Shown here piece after piece: positions 8,026 to 13,467 of a stretch of DNA of 27,002 bases (positions within the stretch are counted from its first letter, which is position 1; every line of letters begins with the position of its first letter). The notes under the pieces were generated by a model, which saw only the letters and a list, made by a program, of their open reading frames with translations, ran no database searches and had not been told where the DNA came from. The position numbers and the translations under genes are program-made. Location of the stretch: the IMG/VR virus record IMGVR_UViG_3300019487_000087, positions 1-27,002 of that record, one strand, 5' to 3'. Source of the stretch: a virus.

Positions 8026-8252
8026 GGCGATTCAATCCTGGCGGCTTGCCCACGGCCCAAGGCTTCGAGCTCCGCCCGCAGCGACCGCTCCACAGACCGG
8101 GCCTTCTGAAGCTCCTCCATATACCGCTGCCTGGACATGGTGTGGAATGTGTTTCTACATGTCTCGGTATGGAACCGCTGCCAGTATCGTTTGGGCGCGA
8201 ACTCCCGGCCGCATAGAAGGCAGTTTCTAACCTCGGGTTGCTTATCAAGCAT
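8022..8252 (-). CDS. Zinc-finger-like small protein, first gene of the leftward operon
   Basis: The 76 residues hold CLLCGREFAPKRYWQRFHTE followed by TCR, a C-x2-C...H-x3-C arrangement that could bind one zinc ion. Residues about 42-70 form a charged helix (EELQKARSVERSLRAELEAL). It begins at ATG 8252-8250 with AAGGAG 9 bases upstream. A candidate promoter at 8275-8303 would give a leader of about 15 bases. As the first gene of the virion operon it could be a DNA-binding regulator or packaging accessory; that is inference. Confidence 0.75.
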   Translation of the reverse strand: MLDKQPEVRNCLLCGREFAPKRYWQRFHTETCRNTFHTMSRQRYMEELQKARSVERSLRAELEALGRGQAARIESP

Positions 8253-8274
8253 TATGGCGGCTCCTTATGTGTTA

Positions 8275-8303
8275 CATATATGTATACCATAGGCCGGTTT
8301 CAA
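8275..8303 (-). promoter_or_regulatory. Candidate sigma70-type promoter for the leftward operon
   Basis: Reading the minus strand, TTGAAA (8303-8298) and TATATG (8280-8275) are separated by 17 bases, close to the bacterial consensus. Transcription would start about 8267, just before the AAGGAG and ATG of the first leftward gene. The -10 lies within a perfect 12-base palindrome, TACATATATGTA (8273-8284), a possible operator. This is a sequence match only. Confidence 0.5.
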
Positions 8304-8379
8304 GGGCAACGGGGCCCTGGCCGCCGGTTTGCGACGCCGTATATCCCGCCTGCGCCACCGTTGGGCAGTCGTATCGGGG

Positions 8380-8391
8380 GGCGCAAGCGCC
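8380..8391. repeat. Palindrome GGCGCAAGCGCC, hairpin family member
   Basis: This is a perfect arm pair GGCG/CGCC around CAAG. It shares the core GCGCAAGCGC with sites at 9359-9372 and 10364-10379, and (as reverse complement, GCGCTTGCGC) with 8418-8433. Confidence 0.55.
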
Positions 8392-8417
8392 ATATGATCT
8401 TCCCGAGTCCGGTTAGG

Positions 8418-8433
8418 GGCGCGCTTGCGCGCC
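8418..8433. repeat. Palindrome GGCGCGCTTGCGCGCC
   Basis: The arms GGCGCG and CGCGCC are perfect six-base complements around a CTTG loop. The hairpin is followed on the plus strand by AGGATTTTGG, so a weak rho-independent terminator reading rightward is possible. It is the longest member of the GCGCAAGCGC family. Confidence 0.55.
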
Positions 8434-8491
8434 AGGATTTTGGCCTTCGACCCCTGGGGCCGGTAGGGGGATAGCGGGGGTGTTGGTGACC

Positions 8492-8523
8492 TATGCGTGT
8501 GCGTACGTGTGCGTGTATGTGCG
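8492..8523. repeat. Alternating purine-pyrimidine tract (Z-DNA-prone)
   Basis: For 32 bases the sequence strictly alternates purine and pyrimidine, built from GT, GC and AT steps (ATGCGTGTGCGTACGTGTGC is its core). Directly after it lies GGGGTTTTTATTTTTTA (8523-8539), the most T-rich run in the region. Such tracts can form left-handed DNA under negative supercoiling, and the adjacent T-rich segment could melt easily. Confidence 0.6.
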
Positions 8524-8654
8524 GGGTTTTTATTTTTTATCCTCCACCCCCAGTATGGACCACCCCTCGCTCCGCTCGTCCCCGGCCCTGTCAAGGGGGG
8601 CGGGTAGGGGGAAAGTGCATACCGGGTATGCGGCGGGCGCATGGCCAGGGCGGA

Positions 8655-8690
8655 TCACGGATTGTAACAGGGCCGCGTTACAAATCGTGA
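8655..8690. repeat. 14-bp imperfect inverted repeat with 8-base spacer
   Basis: The left arm TCACGGATTGTAAC (8655-8668) and right arm GTTACAAATCGTGA (8677-8690) are complementary at 12 of 14 positions around AGGGCCGC. A consensus-like TTGACA follows at 8692-8697, but no -10 lies at normal spacing. It could be an operator or an RNA hairpin. Confidence 0.55.
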
Positions 8691-8734
8691 TTTGACACAA
8701 CGGTTTGGCACATAGCCGGCCCAGGCCGGCCAAG

Positions 8735-8751
8735 ATGCGAATGAGTCGCAT
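8735..8751. promoter_or_regulatory. Inverted repeat ATGCGA-N5-TCGCAT, candidate operator 1
   Basis: Six-base arms are perfect around ATGAG. The half-site TGCGA recurs in the inverted repeat at 8803-8823, with the two dyads 70 bases apart centre to centre. Paired dyads with the same half-site in a divergent control region suggest binding of a dimeric repressor or replication initiator. Confidence 0.45.
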
Positions 8752-8802
8752 TTGCAGCGTTAGAACAAACGGTGGCCGTGCGTACGCCATACGCGTGAAA
8801 CA

Positions 8803-8823
8803 TATGCGACAACATGTCGCATA
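8803..8823. promoter_or_regulatory. Inverted repeat TATGCGACA-N3-TGTCGCATA, candidate operator 2
   Basis: Nine-base arms are perfectly complementary around ACA. It shares the ATGCGA/TCGCAT half-sites of the dyad at 8735-8751. The perfection of an 18-base dyad argues for selection. Confidence 0.5.
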
Positions 8824-9358
8824 GCCTCCCAGCCCCCGCCGGCCCATCTTCCGCGCACGGCCCACGGGCCGCCGGGCACAGGTCGGTCACACGGCCGTTG
8901 AGCCGCCCGCAGCAGGTCCAGAAAGAGACCGTTAGAGCCAGAGCGCAGCGGGTACCTACCAGCCGCGTGTCCGTAAGGGATCGCTGGCCAGCCGTGGCAC
9001 CGCGCAACGGCGCGATACGCGCCGTAGGTCGTCCAACGGTTGAGCCAGTCACGCCAGCGGAGCGCAGCCGCAAGAGCAGTAGGGAACCTGTCCCGGGCGG
9101 CCTAGGGCCGCCTTAAGCAACCATGCCCCGGATAGCAGGGGCGGCACCGCGTCCCCCACGGCCAAACGGCCGGTTGCGTGGGCCGATCGGTTCCAATGCC
9201 ATGCTATCCAATCGCCCTACGGTGACCGCTGACGCGCAAGTGTCGGACGGGCGCTGTAGACGGCCCACGCGGGCCGGTCGGCGGTTTGTACGGGGCGGAA
9301 ATGCAATCCTAGCTGCGGTCCGCGGTCAACGTGCTGTAGCGGCCGGCTTAGCAACCGG

Positions 9359-9372
9359 GTGCGCAAGCGCAC
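9359..9372. repeat. Palindrome GTGCGCAAGCGCAC
   Basis: The five-base stem GTGCG/CGCAC is perfect around CAAG. It shares the GCGCAAGCGC core with the other sites of this dispersed family. Confidence 0.5.
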
Positions 9373-9406
9373 AAGCCACAAGGTAGTGCGGACCAGGGCG
9401 GATTGC

Positions 9407-9433
9407 ACGGCGGCCCAGGACTACGGCCGCCGT
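9407..9433. repeat. 9-bp perfect inverted repeat
   Basis: ACGGCGGCC (9407-9415) and GGCCGCCGT (9425-9433) are perfect complements around a 9-base spacer. No T-run follows on the plus strand, so a terminator is not supported; an RNA structure or protein site is possible. Confidence 0.45.
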
Positions 9434-9540
9434 AAAGAAATGGATGCCCCAACGGCATCGCGATCCGTTGGACAAGGGACTAGCCCGACGGCCAGCCGAC
9501 ATGATTTGCCCTGCTCGGCCGCCGTCGGTTGCTAGCCTTG

Positions 9541-9573
9541 GTCATGGCCCTGCCGGGCAGCAATGCCCATGAC
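9541..9573. repeat. Nested inverted repeats upstream of the first rightward gene
   Basis: Outer arms GTCATGG (9541-9547) and CCATGAC (9567-9573) enclose the inner palindrome CTGCCGGGCAG (9550-9560). The structure sits about 60 bases before the start at 9630, within the probable untranslated leader. Confidence 0.45.
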
Positions 9574-9629
9574 GGACCATGGCCCTAGCTAGCAGGGTTA
9601 GCTGGTACATGCACAAATGGAGCATGACA

Positions 9630-10202
9630 ATGTTGGAGTACAATGAAATCGTGAAGCGCATTTCGCGGCTCCGCCGCGTCACCGGCAAGGTGATGGATGA
9701 GGTCCAGGCCTTGGCGCTGGCAACAATGGAGCACGCGCAGTCGTGCGGCGACACGACTCTGGCGTCCAAGCTGTTCGACGCCATGGGCGCCGGGTTGTCG
9801 CGGGCGGCGCTGGCCGCGTACATCTCGGCCTACTTCCCCGTAGAGGTGAAGCCCGCGAGGCGGGAGACCAAGGACACGTTCACCGTGAACGGCAAGGCGT
9901 ACGCGGTGTATGTCAGGAAGGACTGGAACGCGCCGGAGACGGTGTGGAATTTCGACGCGGCTCGCGGCGTCATGTGGTACGAGGCGAAGGCCGAGGCGAG
10001 TGTCACGGCATTCGATCCCATGAAGCTACTGGCGTCATTCGTCAAGCGCGCCGTAAAGGCGTCCGAGGCGGGTACGCTCAAGGCGGCGTGGACCGACGCG
10101 GACACCAAGCTGGTCAAGTCTGTCGGCAAGCTCATCGGGCAGGACGTGGACTTTACGCCGACGTTCGGGCCGGAGCCGGCGACAGAAGGCCAGTCGGCCT
10201 AG
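9630..10202 (+). CDS. Conserved-type phage protein of unknown function, first rightward gene
   Basis: The chosen start is ATG 9630, because GGAG (9619-9622) lies 7 bases before it; upstream in-frame ATGs at 9579 and 9624 are less well placed. The product has 190 residues (MLEYNEIVKRISRLRRVTGK...). An N-terminal helical, basic part contains KLFDAMGAGLSRAALAAYIS, followed by the beta-like VNGKAYAVYVRKDW and a C-terminal helical part (FVKRAVKASEAGTLKAAWTD). Codon use is strongly GC-biased. As the first gene rightward of the control region it may be an early, abundant protein. I do not recognise the family. Confidence 0.75.
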   Translation: MLEYNEIVKRISRLRRVTGKVMDEVQALALATMEHAQSCGDTTLASKLFDAMGAGLSRAALAAYISAYFPVEVKPARRETKDTFTVNGKAYAVYVRKDWNAPETVWNFDAARGVMWYEAKAEASVTAFDPMKLLASFVKRAVKASEAGTLKAAWTDADTKLVKSVGKLIGQDVDFTPTFGPEPATEGQSA

Positions 10203-10229
10203 CAGCAAACGGCGCACGGACACTTGTCA

Positions 10230-10254
10230 GAGGGGCGGCAACGCGCCGCCCCTC
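10230..10254 (+). terminator. Strong GC hairpin after the first rightward gene
   Basis: GAGGGGCGGC (10230-10239) and GCCGCCCCTC (10245-10254) form a perfect 10-bp stem around AACGC, 27 bases after the stop at 10202. No T-run follows (CGCATAAG), so it may be an attenuator or mRNA-stabilising hairpin rather than a full terminator. Confidence 0.5.
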
Positions 10255-10283
10255 GCATAAGTGGCTAAGAGGAGGGTTATAGC

Positions 10284-10472
10284 ATGGCCGACTATGCAAA
10301 CGACAACCGGCCACCTGCGCGGCTGCCGGGCTCGCGTGGCGTGGGCCATGGTTGCAGGCATCCTGGCGCGCAAGCGCCAACGGTATCGTTTCAGGACTAC
10401 CGTCAAGCCAAACTCGCGGCCGAGATGGCCGCTTTGGTGCACTATTTGCTGGCCTTCGCACCAAGGGCATAG
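10284..10472 (+). CDS. Small protein, unknown function (62 aa)
   Basis: A strong AGGAGGG precedes ATG 10284. The product opens MADYANDNRPPARLPGSRGV and ends in a helical PTVSFQDYRQAKLAAEMAAL segment. The GCAA-loop palindrome at 10364-10379 lies within it. A longer overlapping reading frame beginning with GTG at 10261 has no ribosome binding site and is rejected. Confidence 0.6.
   Translation: MADYANDNRPPARLPGSRGVGHGCRHPGAQAPTVSFQDYRQAKLAAEMAALVHYLLAFAPRA
10364..10379. repeat. Palindrome TGGCGCGCAAGCGCCA
   Basis: A perfect six-base stem TGGCGC/GCGCCA closes a GCAA loop. It is the fourth member of the GCGCAAGCGC family and lies inside the small gene at 10284-10472. Confidence 0.5.
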
Positions 10473-10491
10473 CAGAGGAGGACATGAAACC

Positions 10492-10677
10492 ATGATCAGC
10501 AATAGCTATATGCGGGCGCTCGCAGTATCCCGCGACGACGGGTTGCAACTGGATGCTATGCTCCGCTCAGCGAAACGGCTGGTCCGCGCGGGGATTGTGG
10601 ACAAATCCACGGCCGCGAATGAACTGCGGGCCCTGGGCGCATGCGAGCCTGAGATCACGGAAGCGTTGGCATCATGA
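10492..10677 (+). CDS. Small helical protein, unknown function (61 aa)
   Basis: ATG 10492 is preceded by AGGAGG at 10476-10481, 10 bases away. The product is MISNSYMRALAVSRDDGLQL... with a helical SAKRLVRAGIVDKSTAANEL segment. Its stop overlaps the next start (ATGA). The function is unknown; size and coupling suggest an early accessory protein. Confidence 0.6.
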   Translation: MISNSYMRALAVSRDDGLQLDAMLRSAKRLVRAGIVDKSTAANELRALGACEPEITEALAS

Positions 10678-10829
10678 CGGCTTTGGTGTACCGCGTTGCC
10701 GCTTGGCACTATGTGGTAGAGGCTGGTAATTTACGCGCCAGTTACGATACGCGCGAAGAGGCAAACGCAGCGGCCATTGCCATAGGCGTAAGACGCATTG
10801 TGTCAGTGTTCTATGACAAGACGCTGTAA
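10674..10829 (+). CDS. Small protein, unknown function (51 aa)
   Basis: ATG 10674 overlaps the preceding TGA (ATGA), which supports coupled translation. The product (MTALVYRVAAWHYVVEAGNL...) looks like a beta-hairpin followed by a helix, DTREEANAAAIAIGVRR. No family is recognised. Confidence 0.6.
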   Translation: MTALVYRVAAWHYVVEAGNLRASYDTREEANAAAIAIGVRRIVSVFYDKTL

Positions 10830-10854
10830 TGGTCCCCTCTAAGGGAGGTTGTGC

Positions 10855-11454
10855 ATGCAGAGGTATGATGATTTTTCACCTTCTACAGACTACAACAGTA
10901 GTCCGGCGCTGGCAGTAGACGATCAACCCCAGAACACCGTTGAACCGCCTATCATCTTCCTTGACATGGACGGCGTGGTGGTGACAGAGAGGTCGTGTAT
11001 TAACGACAAGGGGACTATGGGTGTGCCCGATCCTGTTGCGGTGGAAATGATCAACAAGCTGTGCGAGGACTTCGGCGCCAAGATTGTGGTGTCGTCGTCG
11101 TGGCGGAATTTGTTTGATCGCAGGGCCATGTATCACATTCTCAAGGGCATGGGGTTTAGGGATGAGCACCTGTACGGATACGGGTCTATGGAAAACATAA
11201 ATGGCTTCTATACCCCATCCCTTAAATCGGCGTGCCGTGGCGAAGAAATCGCCAGATGGTTAGGCGCGCATCCAGGGGTTGAAAGGTACGTGATTTTAGA
11301 TGATACCCCTGATATGTTGTCGTGGCAGGCGCCGTGTTCGGTGATTACCGATGGGTTTGACGGCATGGCGTACTCAGACTACAGGTATGCACGTAGTATC
11401 TTGGCCGCAGGAAGGCCGGAGCGGCCATCGGAGACAATCTATGGGGTACCGTGA
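10855..11454 (+). CDS. HAD-family phosphatase of the RNA-repair-associated (HAD_SAK) type
   Basis: The start is ATG 10855 with GGGAGG (10843-10848) six bases upstream, giving 199 residues. Motif I is IIFLDMDGVV (nucleophile Asp37, acid/base Asp39), motif II is VVSSSWRN (Ser80-82) and motif IV is YVILDDTPD (Asp149/150). The compact core with S-S-S-W resembles HAD domains found in Swiss-army-knife RNA-repair proteins, which remove terminal phosphates from nucleic acids. The 30-residue N-terminus is Ser/Asp/Gln-rich and probably disordered. It begins a locus with a PEP-synthase-like protein and a tyrosine-phosphatase-like protein. The substrate is unknown; nucleotide or RNA ends are an inference. 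Confidence 0.8.
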   Translation: MQRYDDFSPSTDYNSSPALAVDDQPQNTVEPPIIFLDMDGVVVTERSCINDKGTMGVPDPVAVEMINKLCEDFGAKIVVSSSWRNLFDRRAMYHILKGMGFRDEHLYGYGSMENINGFYTPSLKSACRGEEIARWLGAHPGVERYVILDDTPDMLSWQAPCSVITDGFDGMAYSDYRYARSILAAGRPERPSETIYGVP

Positions 11455-11455
11455 A

Positions 11456-11530
11456 ATGATTGGGCGTTTATTGGCTATTTTGGCCCTATTGTACCTATAC
11501 GCGGTGGCCCTGGAATTGTTTTCACCATAG
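11456..11530 (+). CDS. Possible 24-aa hydrophobic peptide
   Basis: A short ORF encodes MIGRLLAILALLYLYAVALE followed by LFSP, which could form a single membrane helix. Its TAG overlaps the ribosome binding site (GGAGA) of the next gene. There is no good ribosome binding site of its own, so it may instead be a leader. Support is weak. Confidence 0.3.
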   Translation: MIGRLLAILALLYLYAVALELFSP

Positions 11531-11543
11531 GAGACGTTGGCCC

Positions 11544-11834
11544 ATGACTATACAGTTCTTCTACAACGGCATAGGCTACAGCGGCCCGGCCGCGTTGTCG
11601 CAGGTTGAGCGATCTCGACAGTGTCGCGGCGCGTCCGAGCGGTGGCTCAAGAAATGGGCGGGGAAGTCGGGTAGCGCAGGGGGCGGCGATAGGCGCGGGG
11701 CAAAGATGCGCCCTGGCAGAAAGCGTACGCTGGCAATCATGGCCAGGGCTTTGTATGCCGATGCCAGGTCTCGGAGGCGGGAATCGAGGCCGGTTGCTCC
11801 GGCGCCGACCGCAGCCATTGTTCCGCCAGTTTAG
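11544..11834 (+). CDS. Basic small protein, unknown function (96 aa)
   Basis: ATG 11544 follows GGAGA (11530-11534) by 9 bases. The product starts MTIQFFYNGIGYSGPAALSQ and continues very basic, with RGAKMRPGRKRTLAIMARAL and an RSRRRESRP stretch. A nucleic-acid-binding role is plausible from charge. It lies between the HAD protein and the PEP-synthase-like protein, both on the same strand. Confidence 0.6.
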   Translation: MTIQFFYNGIGYSGPAALSQVERSRQCRGASERWLKKWAGKSGSAGGGDRRGAKMRPGRKRTLAIMARALYADARSRRRESRPVAPAPTAAIVPPV

Positions 11835-11852
11835 CTATAGGAGGACTAAAAA

Positions 11853-13448
11853 TTGCTAGACGAAAAAACGATGTACAAATACCGCACACAAAAAGCCAAA
11901 GGGCTAGGAGAATTATGCCTCTTCCCTGATGGGATAAATATGTGGCCCTGTAGCCACATATCGGCCATATATGGCGCCAATGTATGGCCGCATGAGTTTC
12001 ATACAAGATTGCCAGCATTTGCGCGGCCTTGTCCTACCACGCCACGCCATGGGTTTGTGGAGAGTAGGCCGGTACGTTACTTGGATGATGCCCTGCGTGT
12101 CATCAGCGACACGTTAGCCGCGGACCCAAATGGGGAAGTTATTTTTATGGACATAATCCCCGCCACGGTGAGCGGCATCATGACCAACGGTGGGATGGTG
12201 ATTGGCCCAGGAAACGACGGGGCCACGTCGGGGCATGGAAGTTACACAGTGCCTGCGCCAATAGGCGCAGCTCGTTGGAAGGATTTATGGAGGCCGCAAA
12301 TCGGGGATATGCCATGGTCCATTAAAAACACGCCATATATAGAATGGGTATCCGGAGAGCGAGACAGGGTGGAGATTGTCCAAAGTCGCGATGGGCCAGA
12401 AAGCCCAGCTAGTGACAATTACATTCCAGAGGACTTTACTGTAAGGAATGTTTTAAATGCAGGGGGAGATTTGCTGGAATGGGAGGAGACTGTAAAGATA
12501 CTTACAGGCGAGGAAGGCACGGTAGTCTATCATCCTGGGGGCTCGCTGGCGTCCCATTACGCCGTGCATTGCATACTTCACCGTATCCCTGTGTTTGTCA
12601 CTAAGTTTCCTGAAGAAGGCCGGCGTTACGTGGCAGAGTGTGAAATCCCAATGTGGACTGAGAGGGATTACAAACACCTAGCGCACGCAATTAGCCTCGG
12701 CACAGGCTTGCGTTGTGCCAATAGCCGAAGCCAAGCCAATATGGCCGTGGCCGCCATGCATGCAGGGGTATTGTGGACGCCAAAGGATCATCTAATAGAC
12801 CTGCTAGGCATTGGGGTTGTGTATGCAGCCCGATACATTGCCGCGGCATGCGCAGGGGAGGGACGACATTTTTGGGATTCTGGGCCGGGGCGGTTTGACC
12901 CTACCGTTGACAAATCAAAATCGACTTATAACAGATACGATAAACCATACAACCATCACGGCGATTGCCACTACAAGGCTTGGGTTGATAAGAATACCCC
13001 ATGGAGATCACACCTTGGGGCGCTGTTAGCGACCCCTGATCGTGATACTGTTTATGAACAAGCGTTCGACTGGCCTTGGGACAAGCTGCGCGGTATGTTA
13101 GATGCCCTGACTAGGGATTTTGAGGCCGATTGGCGCAGAGGATACGGCGGCCAGCCGTGGGTTAATGTAGCTACAGCCGGAAGCAAGCTTGTAGAGGCCG
13201 TGGACGATTTTATCGCCACACCATCTAATGATCACAGGAAAGCCATGATTTCTGCATGGAACTACGCCATTAATGTCGCCCACAACGGGGGGAAGGTAAT
13301 GACGAAGTGGGTAAGTACAGCTGGTATGAAAAGTATGGCTCATGTGCCGGCATTCGGGTTTTCTTCTGAGGCCGCTTACAAAGTTTGCCGATCGACAGTG
13401 TGGGCGGATTTGAAGGATGAATTACGGACAGCACGGAAGCCGGGTTAA
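11853..13448 (+). CDS. PEP-synthase-like protein: partial ATP-grasp plus phosphohistidine swivel domain
   Basis: The start is TTG 11853, chosen because AGGAGG (11839-11844) is 8 bases upstream; the first ATG (11871) is 26 bases away. The product has 531 residues. Residues 94-137 (GEVIFMDIIPATVSGIMTNG) resemble the end of an ATP-grasp domain of PEP synthase/PPDK, and YIEWVSGERDRVEIVQSRDG (162-181) matches its I-E-W...I-V-Q-S-R signature. Residues 222-250 (GTVVYHPGGSLASHYAVHCI) match the swivelling domain; His235 would be the phospho-carrier. Residues 260-531 match nothing I know. The usual large N-terminal ATP-binding part and the PEP-binding TIM barrel are absent. The substrate is unknown. 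Moderate AT content distinguishes it from neighbours. Confidence 0.7.
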   Translation: MLDEKTMYKYRTQKAKGLGELCLFPDGINMWPCSHISAIYGANVWPHEFHTRLPAFARPCPTTPRHGFVESRPVRYLDDALRVISDTLAADPNGEVIFMDIIPATVSGIMTNGGMVIGPGNDGATSGHGSYTVPAPIGAARWKDLWRPQIGDMPWSIKNTPYIEWVSGERDRVEIVQSRDGPESPASDNYIPEDFTVRNVLNAGGDLLEWEETVKILTGEEGTVVYHPGGSLASHYAVHCILHRIPVFVTKFPEEGRRYVAECEIPMWTERDYKHLAHAISLGTGLRCANSRSQANMAVAAMHAGVLWTPKDHLIDLLGIGVVYAARYIAAACAGEGRHFWDSGPGRFDPTVDKSKSTYNRYDKPYNHHGDCHYKAWVDKNTPWRSHLGALLATPDRDTVYEQAFDWPWDKLRGMLDALTRDFEADWRRGYGGQPWVNVATAGSKLVEAVDDFIATPSNDHRKAMISAWNYAINVAHNGGKVMTKWVSTAGMKSMAHVPAFGFSSEAAYKVCRSTVWADLKDELRTARKPG

Positions 13449-13467
13449 TAGAAGGACTGCACATATC

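Larger units (their letters stand above)
8253..9629. other. 1.4-kb region without convincing genes between the divergent blocks
   Basis: The stretch between the two divergent gene blocks is GC-rich and full of GGCC and inverted repeats. ORFs present on both strands (for example 8814-9116 and 9123-9386, plus strand) are Arg/Pro/Ala-rich, lack ribosome binding sites and resemble no family, so they are treated as chance. The region holds a candidate leftward promoter, several perfect inverted repeats (8418-8433, 8655-8690, 8735-8751, 8803-8823, 9407-9433, 9541-9573) and an alternating purine-pyrimidine tract (8492-8523). It may contain control sites, a replication origin or untranslated RNA. Confidence 0.6.

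Noticed and set aside
8265-8642. 125-codon minus-strand ORF containing Thr/Arg/His repeats
   Set aside because: The repeats are just the translation of the alternating GT/GC tract, and the ORF would place the 8275-8303 promoter inside a gene.
8814-9386. Two plus-strand ORFs of 100 and 87 codons in the divergent region
   Set aside because: There are no ribosome binding sites, the composition is Arg/Pro/Ala-rich as expected of GC-rich non-coding DNA, and no family resemblance is seen.
10484-10495. Four-codon mini-ORF (Met-Lys-Pro-stop) overlapping the 10492 start
   Set aside because: Its ATG is only 2 bases after AGGAGG, too close for efficient initiation, so a coupled leader peptide is not supported.
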